Shown: positions 25,017 through 34,282 of the stretch, one piece after another
Position numbering within the stretch: position 1 is the first letter of the stretch
Layout of the letters: each line of letters starts with the position of its first letter
Assembly (NCBI GenBank): GCA_000416275.1
Contig: ASZJ01000174.1
Span: 1-44,274, forward strand
Reading direction: 5' to 3'
Source of the DNA: Osedax symbiont Rs1
Lineage (GTDB): Bacteria > Pseudomonadota > Gammaproteobacteria > Pseudomonadales > Balneatricaceae
DNA: 44,274 nt
Made by a program: the position numbers and the translations under genes
Notes under the pieces: model-generated
The model's input: only the letters and a program-made list of their open reading frames with translations
What the model was told of the DNA's origin: nothing
Databases searched by the model: none

Positions 25017-28000
25017 TTAATCTTCTACCGCGCCTATTAAGCTGGCATTACCTCCGGCAGCGGTTGTATCTACACAAAGATGACGCTCTAAGATAAAGCG
25101 CTCTTTAGCGGCTTCGTTGATCAGCGGCAGCAGGGCGCCTTGACGCTCAGCGAGGGCCAGGCGATAGTCGCGCAGTTCACTGGCAGTATAATCGCTGGCG
25201 ATCGCACTGATTCCCTGCATGCTGGATAGTGACAGTGCCGACAGTTTTCCGACCAGGATAGACAGCGGCACACCTTGACTGGTGGCCAGTTCGCTGATCA
25301 CGTTTAATGCACTGCTATCAACTTCAGCGTCTGCTAGTACCATCACGACACTGTTGCCTTGTGACAGCGCGCATAAGCTTAGCGCGAAGCTGCTGGCAAA
25401 GTTTGCAGCTAGGCACAGCACTAGACCGCGGGGCACTTCCGATAAGACGTTTAGCTCACCGGTAGGCCCGGGCATTGTCTGCGGTGGCGTCGCCTCGGCA
25501 ATCGCGGCTAATAGCTGCTGGTTATCACTGCTCGATGAGGCTAATTTTTTGAGGATTGCCACCCGATCCGTGACTGTCGGCCAATCTGCCGCGACTTTCG
25601 AGCCCTGCAATTTATCAATACTTTGCTGTACTTTACTTTGTGCAACTGAATCGCTGACCGGTGTTGTTTGGTCGGTGGCAGCATCGCTCACTGAGTTCGC
25701 CTGGAGGAAGCGTTTTAAGTAGTGTGGGCCGCCTGCTTTCGGGCCAGTCCCCGATAATCCTTCTCCACCGAAAGGCTGCGAGCCAACGATCGCGCCTATT
25801 TGATTGCGGTTTACGTAAGTGTTACCGGCGTGTACGTTACTGATTAGCTGTTGGACGCGATTATCAACTCGGCTATGCAAGCCAAAGGTTAAACCGTACT
25901 GCTGTTGGTTGATGCTATCGACGACCTTGTTAATATCTTTGCCTTTGAATGTGGCGACGTGCAAGATCGGGCCGAAAATCTCTTCACCCAGTTCTTCAAT
26001 GCCAGAGACCTGCAAGACAGTCGGCGCAATAAATAATCCTGATTTAGGGGTGTCTATGGTCTTTAGTAACTTGCCTTTTGCCTTAAAAGCCGCGCAGTGT
26101 TGTTCAATTTTTTGCTTGGCAGCGAGATCGATAACTGGGCCAATATCAGAGCTGAGTAACCAGGGATTGCCCAAGGTTAGCTGCTCCATGGCGCCGTACA
26201 GCATAGCGAGTAGCTCATCGGCAATCTCCTCTTGTAAATACAGCATCCGCAGTGCCGAACAGCGCTGACCAGCACTTTGAAAAGAAGAGGCCAGTACATC
26301 TCTAACCACTTGCTCTGGGAGTGCGGTAGAGTCGACGATCATCGCATTTAGCCCGCCGGTTTCGGCAATTAAAGGCGCGTCGGGAGCTAAGTTAGCTGCC
26401 ATCATTTTGTTGATGCGCTGGGCGGTGGCGGTTGAGCCGGTAAAGCAAATTCCAGCAATCCGCGAATCGCTACATAATTGCGCGCCGACCAGTGCGCCGG
26501 TGCCCGGTAAAAGTTGGATGGCGTCTTTAGGGATCCCAGCTAAATGCATTAGCTCAACGGCCTTCGCCGCAATTAGCACGGTTTGCTCAGCGGGCTTTGC
26601 CAGTACCGTATTACCTGCGGCCAGCGCAGCTAGTACCTGTCCAGAAAAAATTGCGAGCGGGAAGTTCCAGGGAGAAATACAAGTGATCACCCCGCGACCA
26701 CTGCTGTCAGCGGCAGTCTTTGTGGCTTGCACGGCGTAGTAACGTGCGAAATCGATAGCTTCGCGGAGTTCGCCTACCGCATCGAGTAAGGTTTTGCCCG
26801 CCTCTCTGGTGGCTAGAGCGAAAAACTCGTTGGCGTGCTCTTCGTATAAATCGGCGAGCTTATTTAAGCAGTTCGCACGGTGCTCAGCACTCTGTTTATT
26901 CCACTCTTCAAAGCCGGTAACAGCCGCGGTAATCGCCGCATCAACTTCTGTTGCATTCGCCTCATGTACAGTACCTACTAGATCTTCTGGATCTGCAGGG
27001 TTGTAGATACTGACTAGCTCGCGGCTCTCTACAGTGCTGGGATTAGCCAGCATCGGCGCGGCATGCCATTGGAAGCGGTTGAAAGCGATTCGCTGGCTAT
27101 CAATTTCAGCCACGGTTGTAAAATCAGTAACATCCCAGCCCTTGGCGTTAACTCGCTCTGCTCCGTACAAGTCGATTGGCAGCGGAATCATTTGGCTGGC
27201 AATTTTATCACCTAAATTTAACACGGCAGTCATCGGATCTTTGGCGATATCCTCGGGCTTGATGCTAGTGTCGACGATCTGATTGACAAAAGAGCTATTG
27301 GCACCGTTTTCCAATAGGCGGCGCACCAAGTATGCCAGTAAATCCTTATGGGCACCGACCGGCGCATAGACTCGACAGCTAGTTTTGTGCTCGGTTAATA
27401 CTTGGTGGTGCAGCGATTCGCCCATGCCATGTAATCTTTGGAATTCATACTGATCTGACTGCAAGCCCCTGGCTAAAAGCAGTACCGCAGTGACGGTGTG
27501 AGCGTTGTGCGTGGCAAACTGTGGATAGATGCGATCGGTCATTGCGATCAGCTTTTTAGCGCAACAGATGTAGGACACGTCGGAGTTGAGCTTGCGGGTA
27601 AAGACCGGATAACCGGATAGCCCCAATACTTGAGCGCGCTTGATTTCGGCATCCCAGTACGCGCCTTTGACCAGGCGGACCATTATTTTGCGATCTAGTT
27701 TTTTAGCCAGCGCATACAGCCAATCTAAAATGAAACTCGCTCGCGGACCAAAAGCTTGTACTACGACGCCAAAACCGTCCCAGTTTTTTAGGGTGGGTGA
27801 AGAGAGCACCGCCTCGATCACATCCAGCGATAAATCTAGGCGATCAGCTTCTTCGGCGTCGATGTTAAAGCCCATATTGTCAGCTTTAGCTTGCTGCGCC
27901 AGCAATAAGGTTCTGGGGACGAGCTGCTGTAAAACTTGTTCTTTTTGCGGGTATTCATAGCGTGAGTACAAGGCGGATAGCTTGACCGATATGCCCGGAT

Positions 28001-28718
28001 TTTTTCTGATATCTTGCTCGTTACAAGACTTAGATAGCTCGGATATCGCCTGCGAGTAAGAGGCCAGGTAGCGCAGTGCATCTTTTTCGGTGCGCGCTGC
28101 CTCCCCTAGCATATCGTAAGAATATGAATAACCTTGCTTTTCGAACTTCTTCGCTCTCTTGCAGGCCTCTGCGATATCGCGGCCCAGCACAAACTGGCTG
28201 CCAAGCTCTTTCATGGCTTGTGCCACTGCTACTCGCACTACCGGCTCGCCCAATTTTTTGACCAGCGAGCGGATCGAATTGGCAATATTCTTTTCCTGGT
28301 TAGCGCCCTGAACAGGGGCAATCACTTTTCCGGTAAACAACAGCGCCCAAGTCGATGAATTGACCAGCGATGAATTAGAGCTGCCTAAGTGGCTGTACCA
28401 GTTACCACTGGTGATTTTGTCTTCGATTAAAGCATCGATAGTATAAGAGTCAGGCACGCGCAGTAGCGCTTCGGCTAAGCACATCAGCGCCACGCCTTCC
28501 TTGGTGGTTAGGCCGTACTCAGCGAGAAATTTTTCCATCATTGATGGCTTGCCAGAAGCGCGTACCTTAGTGACTAATTGCGCAGCTTGAGTAGATATTT
28601 CCCGACGCAATTCGACACTAATATCAGCATTCTCAATCAACTGTTTTAACACACCTTGTTCAGGGGCTAAATAATGATCGAGAAGGTGTTGACGGATAGT
28701 GGTAAGTGAATGGGTCAT
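25017..28718 (-). CDS. putA: Bifunctional proline dehydrogenase / glutamate-semialdehyde dehydrogenase PutA
   Basis: 1233 residues. The proline dehydrogenase barrel (FAD) lies at about 150-470, with AKADNMGFNIDAEEADRL, VVQAFGPRAS and MVRLVKGAYWDAEIKRAQ. The aldehyde dehydrogenase at about 550-1010 has ISPWNFPLAIF, IAETGGLNAM and the catalytic Cys820 in SAGQRCSALR. An ALDH-like C-terminal extension ends with the PutA tail HLCVDTTAAGGNASL. The enzyme oxidises proline to glutamate at the inner membrane with channelling. The ribbon-helix-helix repressor domain of E. coli PutA is absent, so control must come from elsewhere, possibly the nearby Lrp/AsnC protein. The ATG at 28718 has GGAG 6 bp upstream; an upstream TTG is less likely. 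Confidence 0.95.
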   Translation of the reverse strand: MTHSLTTIRQHLLDHYLAPEQGVLKQLIENADISVELRREISTQAAQLVTKVRASGKPSMMEKFLAEYGLTTKEGVALMCLAEALLRVPDSYTIDALIEDKITSGNWYSHLGSSNSSLVNSSTWALLFTGKVIAPVQGANQEKNIANSIRSLVKKLGEPVVRVAVAQAMKELGSQFVLGRDIAEACKRAKKFEKQGYSYSYDMLGEAARTEKDALRYLASYSQAISELSKSCNEQDIRKNPGISVKLSALYSRYEYPQKEQVLQQLVPRTLLLAQQAKADNMGFNIDAEEADRLDLSLDVIEAVLSSPTLKNWDGFGVVVQAFGPRASFILDWLYALAKKLDRKIMVRLVKGAYWDAEIKRAQVLGLSGYPVFTRKLNSDVSYICCAKKLIAMTDRIYPQFATHNAHTVTAVLLLARGLQSDQYEFQRLHGMGESLHHQVLTEHKTSCRVYAPVGAHKDLLAYLVRRLLENGANSSFVNQIVDTSIKPEDIAKDPMTAVLNLGDKIASQMIPLPIDLYGAERVNAKGWDVTDFTTVAEIDSQRIAFNRFQWHAAPMLANPSTVESRELVSIYNPADPEDLVGTVHEANATEVDAAITAAVTGFEEWNKQSAEHRANCLNKLADLYEEHANEFFALATREAGKTLLDAVGELREAIDFARYYAVQATKTAADSSGRGVITCISPWNFPLAIFSGQVLAALAAGNTVLAKPAEQTVLIAAKAVELMHLAGIPKDAIQLLPGTGALVGAQLCSDSRIAGICFTGSTATAQRINKMMAANLAPDAPLIAETGGLNAMIVDSTALPEQVVRDVLASSFQSAGQRCSALRMLYLQEEIADELLAMLYGAMEQLTLGNPWLLSSDIGPVIDLAAKQKIEQHCAAFKAKGKLLKTIDTPKSGLFIAPTVLQVSGIEELGEEIFGPILHVATFKGKDINKVVDSINQQQYGLTFGLHSRVDNRVQQLISNVHAGNTYVNRNQIGAIVGSQPFGGEGLSGTGPKAGGPHYLKRFLQANSVSDAATDQTTPVSDSVAQSKVQQSIDKLQGSKVAADWPTVTDRVAILKKLASSSSDNQQLLAAIAEATPPQTMPGPTGELNVLSEVPRGLVLCLAANFASSFALSLCALSQGNSVVMVLADAEVDSSALNVISELATSQGVPLSILVGKLSALSLSSMQGISAIASDYTASELRDYRLALAERQGALLPLINEAAKERFILERHLCVDTTAAGGNASLIGAVED

Positions 28719-28814
28719 AGGTAGCTCCAACAAGAATTATTTAGGGAGATTCTAGCAATTTATCACTAGGTGATTTACTTATTGATAGTCAATTTTTACT
28801 GCTAATCTCTATTT

Positions 28815-28835
28815 TTTATCGAATATTTAGATAAA
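28815..28835. promoter_or_regulatory. Inverted repeat in the putA upstream region
   Basis: TTTATC (28815-28820), 9-bp spacer, GATAAA (28830-28835), about 100 bp before the putA start, in an AT-rich stretch that also carries ATCGAATATT. It is a plausible site for a dimeric or Lrp-type regulator. No experiment or known consensus supports a named factor. Confidence 0.3.
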
Positions 28836-28993
28836 TTGTTATGCATTTTCGATATAGGTAGAGATTTAGGTAAGTTTGGAGTGGGCTGTTAGTCAGTCGC
28901 TGGCAGCTGAAGACAGAAAAAGTGTCAAGATACGTTGATTTTTCTTGGTAGCATATCGCCCACGCAGGCTGAAGCTGAGCGTCAGAGCGGCGT

Positions 28994-30271
28994 TTAAAAA
29001 GCACCGCCCTCGGGCCGAGCGCCACTCTCCAGCAGTCTGTCAGCACGCTTTTGTTGCCAGAGTAAGATAGGTAATAAAAACAACTGCATCACTACCGCGT
29101 ACAGCATGCCACTGCCTATCGAGTATGCGATTGCGATAAAGAACAGGCAGCCGATTAACACTAGCGGTATATATTTACGCTTTAATAATTGCAGTGCCGC
29201 TAGCATAGTAGCACTGTAAATGATCACAAATACGCCATTGGTCCAAATAATCAGCTGTTCTAAATCCAAGCTGTAAATGAAAGTGCAGCTGATCGCGATC
29301 ATCATAGTTATAATTATCGCCACTAGTGCTCTCACGGGGACGTGGTGACTGTTGAGGCGGGTAAAATAAGCCGGTAATACACGATCTAGACTAAAGCTGT
29401 GCAACAGTCGGGATGCCCCCGCGATATACACATTGACAGTGGCTAGCCCGCTTGCAATGCCTAACCCCCCGATTACCTGGGCGCCGTAGCCACCGAATAG
29501 TTGGTCAAAGATATCGACGAAGCCCAAGGTGCTGTGGTTGGGTAAGGCTAGCAGCAAGTAGGTACAAGCTATATAAATGACCCCTACCAACACGGTGCCT
29601 AACATCATCGCCGCGAGCATATCTTTTTTCGGGTCTTTAAAATCATTGGCCAAATGTGACATAGCTTCAACCCCAAGAAAACTCCAAAAGGCGATCCCTA
29701 CCGCGGCTAACACTGGGTCTAATTTGACCGCCGCTAAATTACTGGCGAGAGTGTACTGTTGGATTTCTGTCCCGGAAAAGACCAGCATTAGCGCCACGAT
29801 AGCGACAATGATCAAGGTTAAAGAGAACTGTAATTTGGCAGAGACGTTAATGCCTTTCAGGTTGAGCAATAAAATCAATAAGGTCATCGCCAGCTGAATA
29901 GGCAATTCCAAGCTGGTAGGTATATCCACCATCACCGACAGAAATGTATAGCTAATGAGAATGGCGGCGGCGCTGCCTATTGGGATTAACAGTAAAAAAC
30001 TTAAACCAATACAGCGTCCCGCCAAGCTGCCAAAGGCTTTTTCAATAAAATGTGCTGGACCGCCAGCGTGTGGGTATAGGCTGGAGAGGCGGCCAAACAC
30101 CAAAGTCACAGGAATGATCGCTAAAGTCAGTAGCAGCCATGCCCACAAAGCTCCAGTTTCAGCCAGCTCTACGGTTATTTGCGGCAGGATAAACACGCCA
30201 GTTCCCAGTAGTGTAGTAGCCATAAGGCCTGCGCCTTGCCAGCGACCTATAGTGCCTTGAGTGTGTTGCAT
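28994..30271 (-). CDS. APC-superfamily amino acid exporter, YjeH-like
   Basis: 425 residues, about twelve helices. It follows E. coli YjeH (exporter of methionine and branched-chain amino acids) along its length: GAGLMATTLLGTGVFILPQ at the start, YPHAGGPAHFIEKAFGS after helix 2, FWSFLGVEAMSHLANDFKDP in the middle, and IIWTNGVFVIIY late. YjeH itself lacks the full twelve-plus-two topology, as here. The gene lies 275 bp upstream of putA on the same strand and divergent from an Lrp/AsnC regulator, so a leucine- or amino-acid-responsive circuit is likely. The exact substrate is inferred. Confidence 0.85.
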   Translation of the reverse strand: MQHTQGTIGRWQGAGLMATTLLGTGVFILPQITVELAETGALWAWLLLTLAIIPVTLVFGRLSSLYPHAGGPAHFIEKAFGSLAGRCIGLSFLLLIPIGSAAAILISYTFLSVMVDIPTSLELPIQLAMTLLILLLNLKGINVSAKLQFSLTLIIVAIVALMLVFSGTEIQQYTLASNLAAVKLDPVLAAVGIAFWSFLGVEAMSHLANDFKDPKKDMLAAMMLGTVLVGVIYIACTYLLLALPNHSTLGFVDIFDQLFGGYGAQVIGGLGIASGLATVNVYIAGASRLLHSFSLDRVLPAYFTRLNSHHVPVRALVAIIITMMIAISCTFIYSLDLEQLIIWTNGVFVIIYSATMLAALQLLKRKYIPLVLIGCLFFIAIAYSIGSGMLYAVVMQLFLLPILLWQQKRADRLLESGARPEGGAF

Positions 30272-30654
30272 ATCTAGTATTATCCTGACTTATAGTTGGT
30301 TATGGCAGCCCGTTTAGCTTGATCTAATCCTGATTTTTCGCAGCAGCTTTATGGTATGTTCGACCCGCTTAGTCTCTGTAGTGTTCGTATGCCGCAATGT
30401 TGAGCTGTAAATGATGCCTTGATTATAACCAGATTATCCGCACAATCTGTGCGACTGGGCCTGCATTATGTCAGGAATTATTGGCAAACTGTCGTATTTT
30501 CAACAGTAAGCGTCTAAAGTAGTCGCCACTGAGCGAGTGTCATGGTTAAACGGAGCCTATTGAGGTTGCAGAATAGCTTTTAATACCGCACTGCTTATCG
30601 CTGAAAACCAGAGTAACTTATTGATTTTTTGGGCTTGCTAAAGAGGTTTTAATA
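30272..30654. promoter_or_regulatory. Divergent control region between exporter and Lrp/AsnC genes
   Basis: 383 bp without a gene. It contains a perfect hairpin or operator CGCACA-ATC-TGTGCG at 30439-30453. Lrp-type proteins bind several spaced sites in such regions, so the interval probably serves both genes. No clear -35/-10 pair was fixed by eye. Confidence 0.4.
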
Positions 30655-31092
30655 TTGGATAAATTTGATACAGCAATTATTCAGGCACTGAGAGAAGATG
30701 CACGTCAAAGTGTTTCCAGTATAGCTGAACAGGTAAATTTATCCCGAACCTCTGTCTCAGCACGGATTAAAGCACTGGAAAAAAGCCAGGTGATTAGAGG
30801 CTATCAAGTACTGCTTTCAGAATCTCAAAAAACCGCAGTCAGCGCCTATTTTGAAATCCAATACGTATCGTCTTGCTGCGCTCAAGTACTAGATGTTTTT
30901 AAAGATATCCCCGAAATAATAACTTGCCACGGAATCACTGGCGACATGGATTTACTGGTCTTTGTAAAAGCTCCAAGTATGCAGCGCCTGCACCAGATTC
31001 GTGAGTACATCGATACTAATAGTAAAATATCGAAAATGAAAACGCATGTGGTGATGAGCGAGTGGATCAATAATCGTGGCGATGGTGTTTAG
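30655..31092 (+). CDS. Lrp/AsnC-family transcriptional regulator
   Basis: 145 residues. An N-terminal helix-turn-helix (about 1-60: FDTAIIQALREDARQSVSSIAEQ, LSRTSVSARIKALEKSQVI) is followed by the RAM ligand-binding sandwich (about 65-140: ISAYFEIQ-like start, HGITGDMDLLVFV, KMKTHVVMSEW). Both parts are complete. Members sense amino acids and form dimers to octamers that wrap DNA. The start is TTG with AGAGG about 8 bp upstream. It is divergent from the YjeH-like exporter; in some bacteria an Lrp-type PutR activates putA, which matches the RHH-less PutA here. Target genes are inferred from neighbourhood. Confidence 0.88.
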   Translation: MDKFDTAIIQALREDARQSVSSIAEQVNLSRTSVSARIKALEKSQVIRGYQVLLSESQKTAVSAYFEIQYVSSCCAQVLDVFKDIPEIITCHGITGDMDLLVFVKAPSMQRLHQIREYIDTNSKISKMKTHVVMSEWINNRGDGV

Positions 31093-31108
31093 GGCATGCT
31101 TAGTAGTT

Positions 31109-31190
31109 CCTGATTAGCCCTGTGTCTCCGCCATAGCAAAAGATGCTTTTAATCTCGTCGCCATGTTGAGCGGTATGATGGTCAATCAGG
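31109..31190 (+). mobile_element. MITE R2, copy 2 (82 bp, 8-bp target duplication)
   Basis: The left end is identical to copy 1 for 20 bp (CCTGATTAGCCCTGTGTCTC) and the right end ends TATGATGGTCAATCAGG as in copy 1. The interior is shorter and different. TAGTAGTT flanks both sides exactly (31101-31108 and 31191-31198), a perfect 8-bp target duplication. It lies just after the Lrp/AsnC gene. Confidence 0.88.
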
Positions 31191-31258
31191 TAGTAGTTTG
31201 CTCTACGGCAGTCGCGTACTCACGGCGCTTGTTTAAAAATATAGCCGGTTTGTGTAAC

Positions 31259-31417
31259 TTGATTCAGTGACTTCACAGCATCACATAGCGCAAGCTCTTG
31301 ATTCTACAGCGGTTAGAAAAATACCCACTGAACCTACGGGTTCAGCTAAAATTTTTCAATTCCACTGTAGTACCAATATCTTACACTCTGTATTCACTTT
31401 GAAATCACGGATTCAGG
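31259..31417 (+). repeat. Dispersed repeat R3, copy 1
   Basis: The left part (TTGATTCAGTGACTTCAC, CATAGCGCAAGCTCTTGATT, TACAGCGGTTAGAAAAA) matches copy 2 at 34900-35015 almost base for base. The right end ATCACGGATTCAGG is the inverted partner of the left end. The middle carries an extra segment with CTGAACCTACGGGTTCAG, a small hairpin. No target duplication is visible. Confidence 0.75.
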
Positions 31418-31533
31418 TTTAAATTATCTTGCTCTATTTCAATTGTTTAATGGAATCGGTTGCATTTTTGCCGACACGGATTAAACTTTCGCCTGCTGAT
31501 TAAAACTGCTCAAGGCAATTTTGTAGAGCCGGT

Positions 31534-31555
31534 TGTCGCAATAGTTTTTGCGACA
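31534..31555. promoter_or_regulatory. Hairpin in the nhaD leader
   Basis: TGTCGCAA (31534-31541), loop TAGTTT, TTGCGACA (31548-31555), a perfect 8-bp stem ending 37 bp before the nhaD ATG. It could be an operator or a structured 5' untranslated region. No T run follows. Confidence 0.5.
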
Positions 31556-31592
31556 GCTCAGCCTCATTTCATTACTTTATGTTGGATTTAAC

Positions 31593-32834
31593 ATGCAAGT
31601 CCTTTTAATACTACTCGCGTTCGTCGCTTTTTTAACTATTGTTTTTGAAGAAGTTATTCATGTTAACAAGGCAAAAACAACTCTTTTTCTCGGTGCCTTA
31701 GCCTGGATCTTGTTATTTATTTTCCCGCAGCATGGGCTTAGCCGAGCGGATATTCAAAGTGCTTTTAATGAGAATCTCCTAGAGATAGCTACACTCTGGT
31801 TGTTTTTAATGGCCGCTATGACTTTCGTCGCCTATTTAAATCATCAAGGTTTGATTGAATCGATGATTTACCGGCTGTTGCCGGCAAAAATTAGTGAAAA
31901 AAAGTTACTGTTTTTAGTCTCTATATTCTCTTTTGTCTTTTCCTCCCTATCGGACAATATTACCGCGACACTGGTTTCTATGACCTTGGTCTTATCTTTA
32001 AAACTGCCGGTCAAAAACGCGATAAAATTTACCGTCTTGGTGGTGTTCTCGGTTAACTCAGGAGGCGTATCACTGATCACTGGTGATGTTACAACGCTGA
32101 TGATTTTCCTGGAGGGCAAAGTAGCAATTCAGGATTTACTCTGGCTGTCTATCCCCTCTTTTATTAGTGTGATGGCGCTGAGCTTGATGCTGTCGTTCAC
32201 TTTAGATGGCGAGATTAGCATCGCCAACCAAAAAACCTCTGAAGATTTAGTCGGCAAGCGGATCGCCGCCATATTTTTAGCGACCATCTTTGCAACTATA
32301 GTACTGAATGTATACGCACAAGTTCCCCCCGTTTTGACCTTTTTGTTTGGTCTATCGATCATGTTTCTGGTCGGTCGTTTTTGCTATCGCGGCGATAAGA
32401 GAGATGACATGCTGGAATATATTCGAGCGATTGAATACGACACACTACTGTTTTTCTTAGGAATCTTATTACTGGTGGGGATGTTAAAGGAAATACAAGT
32501 TCTCGACTCTCTAGTGCAGCTGTACCAAATTATGCCGATAGACTATGCAAACTATACGATGGGGCTAATTTCAGCACTGGTGGATAATGTGCCACTCACT
32601 GCCGCAGTACTTAAATCGAGTATCGCCATGCAGCCGTCACAGTGGCTCTCCTTAACTTATAGTGTCGGTGTCGGTGGATCGCTACTAGTGATTGGTTCGG
32701 CTGCGGGTATCGTTGCCATGAGCAAGGTCAGCGGGCTGAATTTCTTTTCCTATATGCGCTACTTCGCGGTGCTGTTGATTGCTTATACTTTAGGTTTTAT
32801 CGGCAGTGTACTGGTGGGTAATTTCTTGTATTAA
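31593..32834 (+). CDS. nhaD: NhaD-type sodium/proton antiporter
   Basis: 413 residues and about eleven to twelve helices. It opens with IVFEEVIHVNKAKTTLFLG, contains SLSDNITATLVSMT (helix break with Asp-Asn), VNSGGVSLITGDVTTLMIF, and late SALVDNVPLTAAVL and SVGVGGSLLVIGSAAGIVAM. These paired discontinuous helices are the hallmark of the IT superfamily NhaD group. It would export sodium in exchange for protons across the inner membrane and is common in marine and halotolerant bacteria. The ATG at 31593 is chosen because the protein begins at the first helix there and GGA lies 7 bp upstream; an upstream TTG at 31548 falls inside a hairpin. Convergent with the YiiX-like gene. Confidence 0.88.
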   Translation: MQVLLILLAFVAFLTIVFEEVIHVNKAKTTLFLGALAWILLFIFPQHGLSRADIQSAFNENLLEIATLWLFLMAAMTFVAYLNHQGLIESMIYRLLPAKISEKKLLFLVSIFSFVFSSLSDNITATLVSMTLVLSLKLPVKNAIKFTVLVVFSVNSGGVSLITGDVTTLMIFLEGKVAIQDLLWLSIPSFISVMALSLMLSFTLDGEISIANQKTSEDLVGKRIAAIFLATIFATIVLNVYAQVPPVLTFLFGLSIMFLVGRFCYRGDKRDDMLEYIRAIEYDTLLFFLGILLLVGMLKEIQVLDSLVQLYQIMPIDYANYTMGLISALVDNVPLTAAVLKSSIAMQPSQWLSLTYSVGVGGSLLVIGSAAGIVAMSKVSGLNFFSYMRYFAVLLIAYTLGFIGSVLVGNFLY

Positions 32835-32881
32835 TCGAGCACTTGGCTTGCAGGATATTTTCACTGATGCGCTGTTCTTGA

Positions 32882-33847
32882 TTATTCGGCGCTGCTGTCG
32901 GAGCGTTTCAGCGCCGCTGGTGAATTGGATGGCTGAACGGTCTCTGTAGTGTCTAAATATTTATCCTCGGTACTAGTGTCCTGATTTTCAGACTCTTGTT
33001 TCGTCATAGTTGCCGGCCTTTCAACCGGGGGTGGGGCAGTGGGCGAGTGGGGGTCTAATGCTTGATCAATTTCTATTTCCGCAGGGTCGAGCTGGTTTTC
33101 GTGCCACTTGAGATTGCGGTGATTAAAACCATTTTGCACTATCGGCTTGATCACCTCGAAGTATGGTGACACATCAAAGTCTCGGGGGGCGAATAAGCTT
33201 GGGTCGCGACGCCGATGCAGCTTTTGGTAATTGCTGATACGCTGAGAATCAGTCGGATTTACATAGGTGACATCCGGCAGAATCGGGTAATTTATCGATT
33301 GAAAGGCCTGTGCGATAAGCGATGAACAAATGGCTCTGGTCGGGTCGCCACTACCTAGCGAAAAAGCTTTTCTACGCCATCTAATCGGGATCGGAGGAGT
33401 GGGAATCAGGTAGCGGGCTAAATCAAAAATATTTTTCAAATCGTAGCTGTTGCCAATTCTGGCCACCGCAAACTGTAGCACTTGCTCTATTTCACTTTCA
33501 GAGAGACCTATAGGTCTGCAGATACGGCTGTGTTGATCGCTGTACATGCTGAGAGGGACTGCTCTGACTCCATTTTCGATATCTACTTCTAACAGTGATA
33601 ACGCCTCTACTCCCGCTTCGCCGCCTAAGTGATCGCCAATATAGAGAATCGCATGTGACCAGGTAGATTGGGTAAAGAACTTGATACTAGTGCTGAATCG
33701 GCTGGGGCCCTCAATCAACAATATATCCCCTTTGCGCAGAGTTCTCTGCAAGAGTTGCGGATTACTGGTTGAAAACAGATCTTCATTGGCATGTGGTTTG
33801 GAAAGGAAATGAGCGAGCTTGCGCCCCAAATAACTAAAAAATTGCAC
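32882..33847 (-). CDS. YiiX/YebB-like NlpC/P60-type cysteine hydrolase
   Basis: 321 residues. The catalytic core (about 37-215) has the permuted papain-like order: LRKGDILLIEG, His65 in TWSHAILYIGD, then Cys174 in AICSSLIAQAF, both intact. Members of this group (C92, YiiX-like) cleave amide bonds in peptidoglycan, lipids or peptides; the substrate here is unknown. The last 75 residues are acidic, Pro/Ser/Thr-rich and probably disordered. No clear signal peptide is seen, so it may be cytosolic or peripherally attached. Standalone gene, convergent with nhaD across 47 bp. Confidence 0.78.
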   Translation of the reverse strand: MQFFSYLGRKLAHFLSKPHANEDLFSTSNPQLLQRTLRKGDILLIEGPSRFSTSIKFFTQSTWSHAILYIGDHLGGEAGVEALSLLEVDIENGVRAVPLSMYSDQHSRICRPIGLSESEIEQVLQFAVARIGNSYDLKNIFDLARYLIPTPPIPIRWRRKAFSLGSGDPTRAICSSLIAQAFQSINYPILPDVTYVNPTDSQRISNYQKLHRRRDPSLFAPRDFDVSPYFEVIKPIVQNGFNHRNLKWHENQLDPAEIEIDQALDPHSPTAPPPVERPATMTKQESENQDTSTEDKYLDTTETVQPSNSPAALKRSDSSAE

Positions 33848-34002
33848 ATTATGCTCCTTGTAAACGGGTCAAAATTACATTTTTTGCTTTTAATCAGTGC
33901 TAGTGGCTGAAAAATGACCGCTGAAATAATTTATCCTCAGGGTGAATACTAGAACTGTAATACTTACAAAAAAGAGCGTAGCTGAGAATAAAAAGTTACT
34001 GT

Positions 34003-34137
34003 GAGAATTCAGCATAACGTTACCAGCTAAGTTAAGACAAGTAAAAATCGGCATTAAAGAGTGGAGTCAGCCTAGCCCTGTTTATCGGTATTATAGTTAT
34101 AAATGAGCCTATGTAGTCAGTTTTTTAGCGTGCCAAC
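34003..34137 (-). mobile_element. MITE-like repeat R1, copy E (truncated)
   Basis: It starts GAGAATTCAGCATAACGTTACC, matching the copy B left end, then AAGACAAGTAAAAATCGGC and GTGGAGTCAG, CCCTGTTTAT and AAATGAGC in the same order as copy B. Similarity fades after about 34137 and the other end is not found. An old, decayed copy. Confidence 0.6.
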
Positions 34138-34227
34138 AGCGCAGTGGCTGGCTAAAGTCATGTTATGATAGCCTTTTATTAATCATCGCTGAGTGAGTTA
34201 ATTCAGCTTATTACTGAGAATCCGTGT

Positions 34228-34267
34228 AACAAGTCATCCACAGGAAAATGTGGGACTTGTTCAGAGG
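34228..34267. repeat. Hairpin repeat R4, copy 1
   Basis: AACAAGT (34228-34234) pairs with ACTTGTT (34255-34261) and CCACA pairs with TGTGG inside, loop GGAAAA. The sequence through TTCAGAGGC is nearly identical to copy 2 at 39343-39384. It ends 15 bp before the tdk start codon, so the hairpin would lie in the tdk leader. Confidence 0.75.
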
Positions 34268-34282
34268 CTCCCTAAGGTACTA

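Larger units (their letters stand above)
31093..31592. other. Intergenic stretch with R2, R3 and a hairpin leader
   Basis: It holds MITE R2 copy 2, repeat R3 copy 1 and the hairpin upstream of nhaD, all listed separately. The 116 bp between R3 and the hairpin are AT-rich and likely contain the nhaD promoter. No gene is seen. Confidence 0.6.
33848..34282. other. Intergenic stretch with an R1 remnant and an R4 hairpin
   Basis: 435 bp between the divergent YiiX-like and tdk genes. It contains a truncated R1 copy (34003 to about 34137) and hairpin repeat R4 copy 1 (34228-34267) immediately before tdk. No gene otherwise. Confidence 0.6.
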
